Positions 16,735 through 26,152 of a DNA stretch of 64,000 bases are shown piece by piece. The stretch is taken from the NCBI RefSeq assembly GCF_018614035.1, contig NZ_JAGGPA010000025.1, forward strand, positions 62,001 through 126,000, in the 5' to 3' direction. The DNA comes from Streptomyces sp. ISL-96. GTDB taxonomy: Bacteria > Actinomycetota > Actinomycetes > Streptomycetales > Streptomycetaceae. The notes below the pieces were generated by a model. It did no database searches. It saw nothing but the letters and a program-made list of their open reading frames with translations, and was not told the DNA's origin. A program made the translations under genes and the position numbers. Position 1 is the first letter of the stretch. Every line of letters starts with the position of its first letter.

Positions 16735-16805
16735 CCGTGCCCCGAGCGCGAGGCGCCGTACAACCCGAGCCCCCGTCCGGTGGTCATACCGGCGTGGCTT
16801 CATCG

Positions 16806-16973
16806 ATGATCCTCCGTGGCCGGGGCAGCAGCGCCATCCTCCAGGACGGCAGTACCCTCGCCGTCGACGAGATCGTCCTCACCGACGGCGCCACCCACCG
16901 CCTGAGCGGCCTCAACGCCACCGCCACGGCCGCCTTCACCGAGGCCTCGGCGGCGCCCTGCTCCACGCCGTGA
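16806..16973 (+). CDS. Short ORF overlapping the DUF3592-like gene
   Basis: The 55-codon frame starting at ATG 16806 has the strong G/C bias at third positions expected of real coding DNA, so it is not chance. Its stop overlaps the next frame's GTG as GTGA. No Shine-Dalgarno is evident. Two readings are possible: a small separate protein coupled to the next gene, or the N-terminal part of one protein split by a frameshift near 16955. No motif is recognised. Confidence 0.5.
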   Translation: MILRGRGSSAILQDGSTLAVDEIVLTDGATHRLSGLNATATAAFTEASAAPCSTP

Positions 16974-17278
16974 TCGACGAGGTGCTGCGCAGGGTTGTCG
17001 TGCGACGCCGGGGTATCACCGTCCGCGCCCGGGCCGTGGGCAAGTACAGCAAGAAGACGACGCTGTACGCCTACACCGACGCGAACGGCGTGGAGCACGA
17101 GTACAAGAGCCGGCTGAGCGTTGCGGACATCGACGTCACGTACGACCCCGAGAAGCCGTCGCGGGCCGCCTCGCGGGTCTCTTCGGCCGCCGTCGTCCCG
17201 AAGCTCGTTTCGATGGCGGTGGCCTCCGCCTTCTGCCTGTTCGTCGCGTACCACATGGTGCTCGGAATGCTCGGCTGA
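16970..17278 (+). CDS. DUF3592-like membrane protein
   Basis: About 102 residues contain RARAVGKYSKKTTLYAYTDANGVEHEYKS and IDVTYDPEKPSRA, the beta-rich extracytoplasmic module of DUF3592 proteins, then one C-terminal transmembrane helix (LVSMAVASAFCLFVAYHMVLG). Family members usually have a membrane helix on both sides of the module; the first is missing here, consistent with either a shortened form or an upstream frameshift. The function of the family is unknown. Confidence 0.6.
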   Translation: MIDEVLRRVVVRRRGITVRARAVGKYSKKTTLYAYTDANGVEHEYKSRLSVADIDVTYDPEKPSRAASRVSSAAVVPKLVSMAVASAFCLFVAYHMVLGMLG

Positions 17279-17279
17279 C

Positions 17280-17858
17280 TCAGCCGGGCCCCTCACCGTC
17301 CGCCAGCATGTGCAGGGCTCTTTGGAGCCGGATCCGCCTGCTGTCCGGCGTGCGCGCCTGAAGCAGCGGCAGGATCACCAGATAGCGCCCGGTCTTGTCG
17401 AACGCCCCGAACGCCTTCTTCGCCTCAGGGTTCGCATCGAGCGCCGCCGCGAGGTCGGGTGGCACCGTCGCCGTCTTCTGCGACTCGTACGCCGCCGCCC
17501 AACGCCCGTCCCCCTGCGCCTTGCGCACCTCGGCCAGCCCTGGTTCACGCATCCGCCCCGTGGCCGCGAGGATCGCGACCTTGTCCACGTTCACCTGCGA
17601 CCACAGGCTTCCCGGCCGGCGTGGCACATACTTCTGCAGGTAGTACTGCTCGTCGAGAGACCGGCGTTGCCCGGAGATCCAGCCGTAGCACAGACCGATG
17701 TCGACCAACTCGTCGCTGGTGACCGTCGCGATGCCGGACTTCTTCTTGGCGACCTTGACCCACACACCCTCGTGGCGCGTGTGATGCCCGGCCAGCCAGC
17801 TCTCGAACGCCCGGGCGTCCGCGAAGGCGACGATCTCCACTCCGTCGAGCTCATCCAT
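17280..17858 (-). CDS. YdeI/OmpD-associated family protein
   Basis: The 192-residue protein has FADARAFESWLAGHHTRHEGVWVKVAKK, LCYGWISGQRRSLDEQYYLQKYVPRRPGSLWS and a C-terminal LLQARTPDSRRIRLQRAL. These are the conserved blocks of the YdeI family, some of whose members protect against bacteriocins or cationic peptides. The biochemical activity is not established. It ends one base from the convergent DUF3592-like gene. Confidence 0.85.
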   Translation of the reverse strand: MDELDGVEIVAFADARAFESWLAGHHTRHEGVWVKVAKKKSGIATVTSDELVDIGLCYGWISGQRRSLDEQYYLQKYVPRRPGSLWSQVNVDKVAILAATGRMREPGLAEVRKAQGDGRWAAAYESQKTATVPPDLAAALDANPEAKKAFGAFDKTGRYLVILPLLQARTPDSRRIRLQRALHMLADGEGPG

Positions 17859-17938
17859 GCGGCTCAGGCTATCGCCCGCCCATACATGAGTACTTCTACG
17901 GATTGCGGGAACGCCGCCGTGATCAAGAGAATGGCGCC

Positions 17939-18106
17939 ATGAGTGAGCACGAGCGTTCTCCCGGAGTTCCCGCGTGGCCCGTCCGCCCCGCCCGTCGGCC
18001 CATAGAGACGGTGATGAAGGTGATCCTCGTGGTGGTCGGCGGGGCGATCGCGGCCATGCTGCTCTACGTGGCCTTCTTCGTCGCCGTCTTCTCCCTGTCC
18101 ACCTGA
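17939..18106 (+). CDS. Small single-helix membrane protein
   Basis: A 55-codon gene from ATG 17939, with AAGAG 9-13 bases upstream, encodes a soluble N-terminal third rich in Pro and Arg, then one hydrophobic helix (MKVILVVVGGAIAAMLLYVAFFVAVF). Codon use is strongly biased to G/C-ending codons. No family is recognised. It lies between the YdeI gene and a VOC protein and is probably transcribed alone. Confidence 0.6.
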   Translation: MSEHERSPGVPAWPVRPARRPIETVMKVILVVVGGAIAAMLLYVAFFVAVFSLST

Positions 18107-18182
18107 CCGCCCCAGGTAGGCCAGAAGCTGTCCTATACCGGGCCTAGCCTCGACGTACCAGCCCCGGACAGCAGGAGCAGCG

Positions 18183-18965
18183 ATGAGCCTCGTCGACAGC
18201 AACCAGCCTGACTCCACGCCCACTTGGATCGACCTCGACGTCCCCGACCTGGACCGCGCGACGGAGTTCTACCGCGCGCTGTTCGGCTGGGACTTCCACA
18301 CCGCCGCCCCCACCGCCGAGACCGGCGGCTACACCACGTGTCTGCTGCGCGGCCGGGCCGTGGCCGGCTTCGGGCCGGCCTCCGAGCGGGACCCGGCCCC
18401 CGGTTTCTGGCGCATGTACTTCGCCACCCAGGACTGCGACGCCACCGCCAGGCGCGTCGTCGACGCGGGCGGCACCCTGACGCAGGCTCCGCTGGACATC
18501 GCGGACCGGGGGCGCGTGGCTCTCGCCGTGGATCCGGTGGGTGCCCGGTTCGGCCTCTGGCAGGGCCGCACGCACCCCGGCTGCCGGATCGTGAACGAAC
18601 CCGGCTCCCTGGTCCGCAACGATCTGAGTACGCCCGACCCCGACCCCGCGCGGGACTTCTACACGGCGCTCTTCGGCTTCACCCTCGACGGCAACGACGA
18701 CCTCCCCGGCCTCGACTTCACCTTCCTGCGCCGGCCCGACGGTCACGAGATCGGCGGCATCTTCGGCGACCCCGCCGCCGCCGCCTCCGCCTGGCAGACC
18801 ACCTTCGAGGTCGCGGACACCGACGCGGTGGCGGAGCGTGCGGTCGCCGCGGGAGGCGCGGCCGGTGAACCGACGGACTTCCCGTACGGCCGGTACGCGG
18901 AGATCACCGATCCGTTCGGCACCGCCTTCAGTGTGATCACCAGGCCGCCGTCCCGGCGTGAGTGA
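18183..18965 (+). CDS. Two-domain VOC (glyoxalase-fold) protein
   Basis: The 260-residue protein has two tandem VOC modules. The first is PTWIDLDVPDLDRATEFYRALFGWDF...GFWRMYFATQD and the second NDLSTPDPDPARDFYTALFGFTL...GGIFGD. This is the layout of the CFP30B-type VOC proteins common in actinobacteria. Possible metal ligands occur (E/H at the strand ends), but the second module lacks an evident first ligand. The substrate is unknown. AGCAG lies just upstream of ATG 18183. Confidence 0.82.
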   Translation: MSLVDSNQPDSTPTWIDLDVPDLDRATEFYRALFGWDFHTAAPTAETGGYTTCLLRGRAVAGFGPASERDPAPGFWRMYFATQDCDATARRVVDAGGTLTQAPLDIADRGRVALAVDPVGARFGLWQGRTHPGCRIVNEPGSLVRNDLSTPDPDPARDFYTALFGFTLDGNDDLPGLDFTFLRRPDGHEIGGIFGDPAAAASAWQTTFEVADTDAVAERAVAAGGAAGEPTDFPYGRYAEITDPFGTAFSVITRPPSRRE

Positions 18966-19000
18966 GGCGCGGACGGGCGCTCGGCTAGCCTGAGGGCACA

Positions 19001-20182
19001 ATGAACCATTTGACGACGTCACTGGGCGAGTACGACCTCGTTCGCTTCCCCGAGGATCCTCGCGACAGGCTGCGCGCCTGGGACGCGGCGGACGAGTATC
19101 TGCTGCGGCATCTCGAAGGATCCGGCGACGGAACCGGCGATGGAACCGGCGACGCTCCCCCCGTGGACCTGTCCGGCACCGTCGTCGTGGTGGGCGACCG
19201 CTGGGGCGCCCTGGCCACCGCGCTCGCCGCCCACCGTCCCACGCAGATCACCGACTCCTTCCTCACCCAGCAGGCGACCCGGGTGAACCTGGAGCGCAAT
19301 GGGATCGATACGTCGGCGGTGCGTCTGCTCTCCACCCGGGAGGCCCCGCCGGAGCGGATCGACGTACTGCTGATCAGGGTGCCGAAGAGCCTCGCACTCC
19401 TCGAGGACCAGCTGCACCGGCTCGCTCCGCACGTCCACGCGGGCACGGTCGTCGTCGGCACGGGGATGGTCAAGGAGATCCACACCTCGACGCTCAGGCT
19501 GTTCGAGCGGATCCTCGGTACGACGCGGACGTCGCTGGCGGAGAAGAAGGCGCGGCTCATCTTCTGTACGCCGGACCCTGGGCTCGCCAGGGGCAGCGAC
19601 CCGTGGCCGCACAGCTATGCGCTGCCGTCCGACGTCGGTGTGGTGTCCGGTCTTACGGTCACCAACCACGCGGGCATCTTCTGCGCCGAGCGACTCGACA
19701 TCGGCACGCGATTCTTCCTGCGCCACCTCCCCCGGCGCCGTGGCGCCGAGCGCGTCGTGGACCTGGGCTGCGGCAACGGTGTGGTGGGGCTGGCGGCGGC
19801 GCTGGCCAACCCCGAGGCGGAGGTGGTGTTCACCGACGAGTCGTTCCAGGCGGTGGCGTCCGCGGAAGCCACGTTCCGGGCGAACGCCGGGGCGGACCGC
19901 AAGGCGGAGTTTCAGGTGGGCGACGGTCTGTCGGGCGTGCCGGACGGGACGGTGGATCTCGTGCTGAACAATCCGCCGTTCCACAGCCATCAGGCGACGA
20001 CGGACGCTACGGCGCGGCGGATGTTCGGCGGGGCGCGCGATGCGCTGCGTCCCGGTGGGGAGCTGTGGGTCATCGGCAACCGGCACCTTGGTTACCACGT
20101 GACGCTGCGGCGGATCTTCGGCAACAGCGAACTGGTGGCGAGCGACCCGAAGTTCGTCGTGCTGCGCGCCGTCAAGCGGTAG
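19001..20182 (+). CDS. RlmG/RsmC-type rRNA guanine-N2 methyltransferase
   Basis: The 393-residue protein has a degenerate N-terminal methyltransferase domain and an active C-terminal one, with VVDLGCGNGVVGLAAALANP (SAM site) and LVLNNPPFHSHQATTD (the NPPF catalytic motif). It ends with VIGNRHLGYHVTLRRIFGNSELVASDPKFVVLRA, which aligns well with the end of RlmG. The expected reaction is m2G formation in 23S rRNA, though an RsmC-like 16S target cannot be ruled out. A short run of GGAACCGGCGAT repeats occurs near 19120-19150. Confidence 0.85.
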   Translation: MNHLTTSLGEYDLVRFPEDPRDRLRAWDAADEYLLRHLEGSGDGTGDGTGDAPPVDLSGTVVVVGDRWGALATALAAHRPTQITDSFLTQQATRVNLERNGIDTSAVRLLSTREAPPERIDVLLIRVPKSLALLEDQLHRLAPHVHAGTVVVGTGMVKEIHTSTLRLFERILGTTRTSLAEKKARLIFCTPDPGLARGSDPWPHSYALPSDVGVVSGLTVTNHAGIFCAERLDIGTRFFLRHLPRRRGAERVVDLGCGNGVVGLAAALANPEAEVVFTDESFQAVASAEATFRANAGADRKAEFQVGDGLSGVPDGTVDLVLNNPPFHSHQATTDATARRMFGGARDALRPGGELWVIGNRHLGYHVTLRRIFGNSELVASDPKFVVLRAVKR

Positions 20183-20230
20183 CCGCTGGAGCGGGGCCCG
20201 GGGCAGCGCCCCAGCTGGCCCCCGCAGGGC

Positions 20231-21671
20231 CTACCCGCCCGCCAGCAGCCCCGAGCACGCGCCCCGCAGCCGCCGTACGCCCTCCGTGATCTCGGCCGGG
20301 CCCGCCACGCCGGCGAAGCTCAGCCGGACGTGTCCCGCGCTCGGCTCCGCGCTGAAGTACGCGCGCCCCGGCGCGATCGCGACGCCCGCCCGGAGGGCCG
20401 CCGAGACCACCGCGCTCTCGTCCGCGCCGTCCGGCAGGCGCAGCCACAGGTTGTAGCCGCCCGCCGGGATGTGCGGGAGGGCGAGTTCGGGGAGGTCGAG
20501 GCGCAGGGCGGCGGCGAGGGTGTCGCGGCGGCCCCTCAACTCCGCGGCGACCGTGCGCAGGTGGCGCGGCCAGGCCGGGGAGCCGACCAGCTCGACAGCC
20601 GCCTCCTGAAGGGGCCGCGGCACGAAGAAGCTCTCGACGACCTGGATGGCCCGCAGCCGTTCCAGCACGGGCCCGCGCGCAGCCAGCGCGCACACCCGGA
20701 AGCTGGGCGAAGTCGCCTTGGTCAGGGAACAGACGTGCACGACCACACCGTCGTGGTCGTCCGTGGCGAGCGGCAGGGGCAGCGGCCCCGCGTCGTCGTG
20801 GACGAGCCGCCGCACGAAGTCGTCCTCGATCACGAAAGCCCCGGCCTCCCGCGCGATGCGCAACACCTCCGGGCGGCGCTCCGCCGAGAGCACCGCCCCG
20901 GTCGGGTTCTGGAAGAGCGGCTGGCAGACGAAGACGCGCGCACCAGTGGCCTTGAAGGCCGCGGCGAGGAGTTCGGGGCGTACGCCGTCCGAGTCGACCG
21001 GCACCGGTACCGGACGCAGTCCCGCCGCGCGGGCGATCGCCAGCATGCCGGGATACGTCGGCGACTCGACCAGCACCGGTGCGCCGGGCGGGGCCAGCGC
21101 GCGCAGGGCGGTCGTCAGCGCGCTCTGGCCGCCGGCGGCCACCAGGACCTCGGCGGCCGTGATGGCCCCGCCGATGCCCCGGGCGAACCATTCGCGCAGC
21201 TCGAAGACGCCGTCGATCGGGGGACGGCCCCAGGCGCCGGGGCGCCGGCCGGCCCGCGCCAGCGCGGCTGCCATCGCGCGCTCCGGCTGGAGGGAGGCGT
21301 GGAGGTAGCCGCTGTTGAACTCGATGACGCCGGGCGGCGGGGCGGCGAGGGTGACCAGGACGCCGGAGGCGTCGACCGAGCGCGGTACGAGTTCGCTGGT
21401 GGCGTTGGCACTGAGCGCGACCTCCTGCCAGGAGGTGTCGCCGGGCGCCGCCGTGTCCGGACGCGGCTGTGTACGGAACGCGCCCGCGCCGGGCCGGGTG
21501 ACGACCAGCCCCTCGGCGGCGAGCTGGGCGAGGGCCCGCGCGACTGTCACGGGACTCACCCGGTAGCGCTCCACGAGCATCCGGCTCGACGGGAGCTTTC
21601 CACCGGGAGAGTAGTGGTTGAGTTCACGCCTGAGGGAATCGGCCAGTTCCGCGACACTGCTACGCTCGTGC

Positions 21672-21673
<2 letters not shown>
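20231..21673 (-). CDS. MocR-type GntR/aminotransferase regulator
   Basis: About 480 residues: an N-terminal winged helix (LADSLRRELNHYSPGGKLPSSRMLVERYRVSPVTVARAL), then a fold-type I aminotransferase domain. The PLP lysine is in HVCSLTKATSPSFRVC, and the phosphate and ring contacts are VAAGGQSALT and FVCQPLFQNPTG. Most MocR proteins sense PLP or amines and control a neighbouring gene, here the divergent EamA transporter. Its ATG (21673) overlaps the transporter's ATG on the other strand by two bases. Confidence 0.88.
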
Positions 21674-22586
<913 letters not shown>

Positions 22587-22672
22587 ACGGCGCAGCAGCG
22601 CGAGCGCCAACTCGGGCCCCCGGTCATAGACTGGCCTTACCTAGAGAGCCGGCCTCAAGAAGGGCACTTCCG

Positions 22673-22882
22673 ATGCGAGCGAGCGTGGGCGACCAGCTGC
22701 TGGTGCACGGCAGGACCGTGGGTCACGAGGACAAGGTCGCGAAGATCGTCGAGGTGCTGGGGTCCGAGGGCAACCCGCCGTTCCGTGTCCGCTTCGACGA
22801 CGGACACGAAGCGCTGGTGTCGCCGGGTCCGGACTCCGTCGTAAAGCACAAGAGTCCGACGGAACCCCCAACCCCGCAGTGA
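22673..22882 (+). CDS. DUF1918 protein
   Basis: The 69-residue protein is a single DUF1918 domain: MRASVGDQLLVHGRTVGHEDK, IVEVLGSEGNPPFRVRFDDGHEAL and a tail ending in SVVKHK. This SH3-like small domain is widespread in actinobacteria and is of unknown function; the fold suggests nucleic acid or peptide binding. AAGAAGG lies 11-17 bases before ATG 22673. It runs convergent to the glycosidase-like gene with a 13-base gap. Confidence 0.85.
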   Translation: MRASVGDQLLVHGRTVGHEDKVAKIVEVLGSEGNPPFRVRFDDGHEALVSPGPDSVVKHKSPTEPPTPQ

Positions 22883-22895
22883 ACCGACCGCCGGG

Positions 22896-24137
22896 TCAGC
22901 GGGGTGGTTCCACTCTGTCCGGGTAGTGGTCCGCCACTACCCGGTCCATCGCGCCGATGCGGTCCGCCGCGACCTCCTTCGCCGAGAAGAAGACGTGGCC
23001 CCGCACCTCGGCGTAATCCTTGCCGAGCGTGAGATGGCGCGAGAGCTCCGCCGGATCCTGCCAGGCCGCGGGCTGCGCCGGGTCACCGGCCTTGTAGAGG
23101 GCCTCGCCGGCGTACAGGTCGACCTTCGTGCCGCGTGCGACGTCGGCCCACCAGGGCAGCAGCGTGGCGTAGTCGGCCGCCGCGAAACCGATGTTCCAGT
23201 AGAGCTGCGGCACGATGTAGTCGATCCAGCCCTCCTTCACCCACTTCCTGGTGTCGGCGTGCAGATCGTCGTACGTCTGCACCCCGGCCCGGGTCTGTGA
23301 GCCGAGCGGGTCGGTCGCGGCGTTGCGCCACACCCCGAAGGGGCTGATCCCGAAGCGGACCTTCTTGTCCTTCTTCTTGACCGCCTTGATCCGGGCGGCC
23401 ATCTCGCTCACCAGCCGGTCGGTGTTGTCGCGCCGCCAGGCGGCCCGGTCCGGGAAGCCGGCGCCGTGGCGCGCGTACGCGTCGTCGTCGTCGAAGACCT
23501 GCCCCGCCACCGGATACGGGTAGAAGTAGTCGTCCCAGTGCACGGCGTCGATGTCGTAGCGCTGTACGGCGTCCATCATCGCGTCCTGCACGAAGCTCCT
23601 GACCTCCGGCAGCCCCGGGTTGTAGTAGAGCTTCCCGCCGTACGGCAGGACCCACTCCCGGTGCACGCGCGCCGGATGCGAGGCGACCAGCCGCGACGGA
23701 TCCGTGTGATTGGCCACGCGGTACGGGTTGAACCACGCGTGCAGCTCAAGATCCCGCCGGTGCGCCTCCTCCACCGCCGTCCCCAGCGGGTCCCAGCCCG
23801 GATCCTTGCCCTGTACGCCGGTGAGGTACTGCGACCAGGGCTCGTACGGCGAGGGCCACAGGGCGTCGGCGGTCGGCCGTACCTGGAACATCACCGCGTT
23901 CAGCCTGCGCCGTACCGCCGTGTCCAGATGGGCCAGCAGCTCGGCCTTCTGCTCGTCGGCGGTCAGGCCGGCCCTGGAGGGCCAGTCGCGGTTGGCGACG
24001 CTCGCCAGCCACATCCCCCGCAGCTCGCGCTTCGGCGCCCGGCGGCGGGCGGTGGCCGCCGCGTCCCCGGTGACCGCGAGCACGGACAGCGCCCCGGCCG
24101 CTGCCGCCAACAACCCTCTTCGACCGATCTGACCCAT
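22896..24137 (-). CDS. Secreted GH10-like (GHL10/DigH-type) glycosidase
   Basis: The 413-residue precursor begins with a Tat-like signal, MGQIGRRGLLAAAAGALSVLAVTG, with a near twin-arginine GRRGLLA. The mature part is a TIM barrel with RGMWLASVANRDWPS, FQVRPTADALWPS, HAWFNPYRVAN, IDAVHWDDYFYPYP and WIDYIVPQLYWN, the conserved series of the GHL10/DUF187 family. That family includes E. coli DigH, which cleaves denuded peptidoglycan glycan. ATG 24137 has AAGGGG seven bases upstream. It may trim cell-wall glycan during septation or sporulation. Confidence 0.85.
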   Translation of the reverse strand: MGQIGRRGLLAAAAGALSVLAVTGDAAATARRRAPKRELRGMWLASVANRDWPSRAGLTADEQKAELLAHLDTAVRRRLNAVMFQVRPTADALWPSPYEPWSQYLTGVQGKDPGWDPLGTAVEEAHRRDLELHAWFNPYRVANHTDPSRLVASHPARVHREWVLPYGGKLYYNPGLPEVRSFVQDAMMDAVQRYDIDAVHWDDYFYPYPVAGQVFDDDDAYARHGAGFPDRAAWRRDNTDRLVSEMAARIKAVKKKDKKVRFGISPFGVWRNAATDPLGSQTRAGVQTYDDLHADTRKWVKEGWIDYIVPQLYWNIGFAAADYATLLPWWADVARGTKVDLYAGEALYKAGDPAQPAAWQDPAELSRHLTLGKDYAEVRGHVFFSAKEVAADRIGAMDRVVADHYPDRVEPPR

Positions 24138-24295
24138 ATGTCGCCCCTTACTAGGTGCATACGTCCCGTCGTATCCGCAGAGCATGCCCGCCCCGGCCCC
24201 TCACGCACACGTGGGTCCGGAGTAACGTCGGGGGCCGAGGCGGGCACCGGCACGGCCGGATGCCTGCCGAACTATTGATCAGCGAAAGGCACGAT

Positions 24296-25168
24296 GTGAC
24301 GGACTCCATGGCGGATGTGCAGCGCGTCGGAGTAGTGGGCTGCGGCCAGATGGGCGCAGGCATTGCCGAGGTGTGTGCCCGCAGCGGCCTCGAGGTGAAG
24401 GTCGCCGAGACCACGGGCGAGGCCCTGGAGATCGGCCGCACCCGGCTCTACAACTCCCTCTCGAAGGCCGCCGAGCGCGGCAAGATCACCGATGAGGAGC
24501 GGGACGAGACACTCGGCCGCCTCAGCTTCACGACCGACCTCGGCGAGTTCGCGGACCGCGACCTCGTGATCGAGGCGGTCGTCGAGAACGAGTCGATCAA
24601 GACCGAGATCTTCCAGGTCCTCGACCAGGTGGTGACCCGCCAGGACGCGATTCTCGCCTCCAACACCTCCTCGATCCCGCTGGTGAAGCTGGCCGTCGCG
24701 ACCTCCCGCCCGGACCAGGTCATCGGCATCCACTTCTTCAACCCGGCCCCGGTGCAGAAGCTCGTCGAGCTGATCCCGGCGCTGACCACCTCCGAGGAGA
24801 CCATCAAGCGCTCCGAGGCCGTGGTGCAGAACGTGCTCGGCAAGCACCCGATCCGCGCCCAGGACCGCTCGGGCTTCGTGGTCAACGCGCTCCTCATCCC
24901 GTACCTCCTCTCGGCGATCCGGATGTTCGAGTCAGGCATCGCCAGCCGCGAGGACATCGACAACGGCATGGAGATGGGCTGCGCCCACCCGATGGGCCCG
25001 CTCAAGCTCGCGGACCTGATCGGCCTGGACACGGTCGCCTCGGTCGCCGACTCGATGTACGACGAGTTCAAGGAGCCGCTGTACGCCGCTCCGCCGCTGC
25101 TGCAGCGCATGGTGGACGCGGGAAGGCTCGGGCGCAAGACGGGCTCCGGGTTCTATCCCTACTCCTGA
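24296..25168 (+). CDS. 3-hydroxybutyryl-CoA dehydrogenase
   Basis: The 290-residue enzyme oxidises 3-hydroxyacyl-CoA with NAD(P). It has VGVVGCGQMGAGIAEVCARSG (Rossmann), IEAVVENESIKTEIF, ASNTSSIPL, IGIHFFNPAPVQKLVELI with the catalytic His, and AQDRSGFVVNALLIPYLLSAIRM. GTG 24296 is favoured because GAAAGGC lies just upstream; ATG 24308 is the alternative. It stands alone, with no thiolase or crotonase nearby. It likely feeds crotonyl-CoA for ethylmalonyl-CoA or butyrate metabolism. Confidence 0.93.
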   Translation: MTDSMADVQRVGVVGCGQMGAGIAEVCARSGLEVKVAETTGEALEIGRTRLYNSLSKAAERGKITDEERDETLGRLSFTTDLGEFADRDLVIEAVVENESIKTEIFQVLDQVVTRQDAILASNTSSIPLVKLAVATSRPDQVIGIHFFNPAPVQKLVELIPALTTSEETIKRSEAVVQNVLGKHPIRAQDRSGFVVNALLIPYLLSAIRMFESGIASREDIDNGMEMGCAHPMGPLKLADLIGLDTVASVADSMYDEFKEPLYAAPPLLQRMVDAGRLGRKTGSGFYPYS

Positions 25169-25259
25169 TTCGCACGGAGTGTGCGGGGCGTACACGCATA
25201 TGCCCCGCACACACGCTCCCGCCATGGGCACAGGGCGAGTTGGCTCAGTGCCACATGCA

Positions 25260-25280
25260 CAAGGCCGCCGGGCGGCCTTG
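25260..25280 (+). terminator. Stem-loop after the dehydrogenase gene
   Basis: CAAGGCCGCC and GGCGGCCTTG form an inverted repeat with a one-base centre. No T run follows. It lies 92 bases after the dehydrogenase stop and just before the next gene's ribosome site, so it may be a terminator or a 5' structure of that gene. Confidence 0.5.
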
Positions 25281-25299
25281 CCGACAGAAGGAGCGGACC

Positions 25300-25557
25300 G
25301 TGAGTATCGACACCGATCAGACCGTGGTCGTCGAGGAGTACGCCGAGTTACGTCGCCGCCTCGACGTGGGGCTCACCAGGATCGACGGAAATCTGGCGCT
25401 GCTGGCCCACCGGGGCGACCAGGCCGACAGCGACCTGGCCGACCTGGCCGCGCGTGTGACGGCCCTGGAGCACCACCGCTGGCCGCTGCCCACCATCTCG
25501 GCACTCACCGCGGCAGGGGCTCTCGCGGTGACCCTCTGGCAGGCCCTCGGCCGCTAG
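25300..25557 (+). CDS. Small coiled-coil, membrane-anchored protein
   Basis: GTG 25300, with AGAAGGAG 6-13 bases before it, opens an 85-residue protein. Residues 10-60 are heptad-like and charged (VVVEEYAELRRRLDVGLTRIDGNLALL...LADLAARVTALEHH), then a single membrane helix (ISALTAAGALAVTLWQAL) ends it. I do not know the family. The layout suggests a tail-anchored oligomer at the inner membrane face. Confidence 0.6.
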   Translation: MSIDTDQTVVVEEYAELRRRLDVGLTRIDGNLALLAHRGDQADSDLADLAARVTALEHHRWPLPTISALTAAGALAVTLWQALGR

Positions 25558-25570
25558 GAACGCCGGCGCT

Positions 25571-26101
25571 CTAGCCGAGGCGCAGGTGGTGAAGCATCAG
25601 CAGCCCGGCCGCCATGTTGGCGGCCGGGACTTCGCCCCTGGCCACCATGTCGGGGACGAGTTTGAGCGGGACCCACTCGCGCCGCGAGGACTCGAAGTCG
25701 TCCTCGGGATGGCCGGTGTACGTCGCTTCCTCGGCCCAGTAGAGGTGGTGCCGGGCGTCGGTGAGGCCGTTGGACGGCTCGACGGTGAGCAGATGGCGCA
25801 GCGGCCCGGGCCGCCAGCCGGTCTCCTCCTCCATCTCCCGCGCCGCGGCGCTCTCGATGTCCTCCCCGTCCTCGACGACTCCGGCGGCGAGTTCCCAGCC
25901 CCAGCTGTCGGTGATGAAGCGGTGCCTCCAGAGCAACAGCACCTCGTTGGCCTCGTTGACCGCCGTCGCCACGGCCACCGGACGCAGTCGTATGACGAAG
26001 TGGTCGAGGTGCCGGCCGTCGGGGAGTTCGACGTCCGCGAGGTTGATCCGGAACCAACGGTTCTCGTACACAGCCTGTTCGCTTAAGTTCGTCCACTGCA
26101 C
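25571..26101 (-). CDS. Nudix hydrolase
   Basis: The Nudix box is intact: GVVEDGEDIESAAAREMEEETGW fits GX5EX7REUXEEXGU. The protein resembles the ADP-ribose pyrophosphatase branch (VLLLWRHRFITDSWGWELAAG). GTG 26101 is preferred because GAAGGTGG lies seven bases upstream; a TTG at 26122 would add seven residues. It gives 176 residues. The substrate is probably a nucleoside diphosphate derivative. Confidence 0.88.
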   Translation of the reverse strand: MQWTNLSEQAVYENRWFRINLADVELPDGRHLDHFVIRLRPVAVATAVNEANEVLLLWRHRFITDSWGWELAAGVVEDGEDIESAAAREMEEETGWRPGPLRHLLTVEPSNGLTDARHHLYWAEEATYTGHPEDDFESSRREWVPLKLVPDMVARGEVPAANMAAGLLMLHHLRLG

Positions 26102-26152
26102 TGTTTTGCCACCTTCCGACAAGTAGATGGCAACATCGCAGCAGGATCACGG

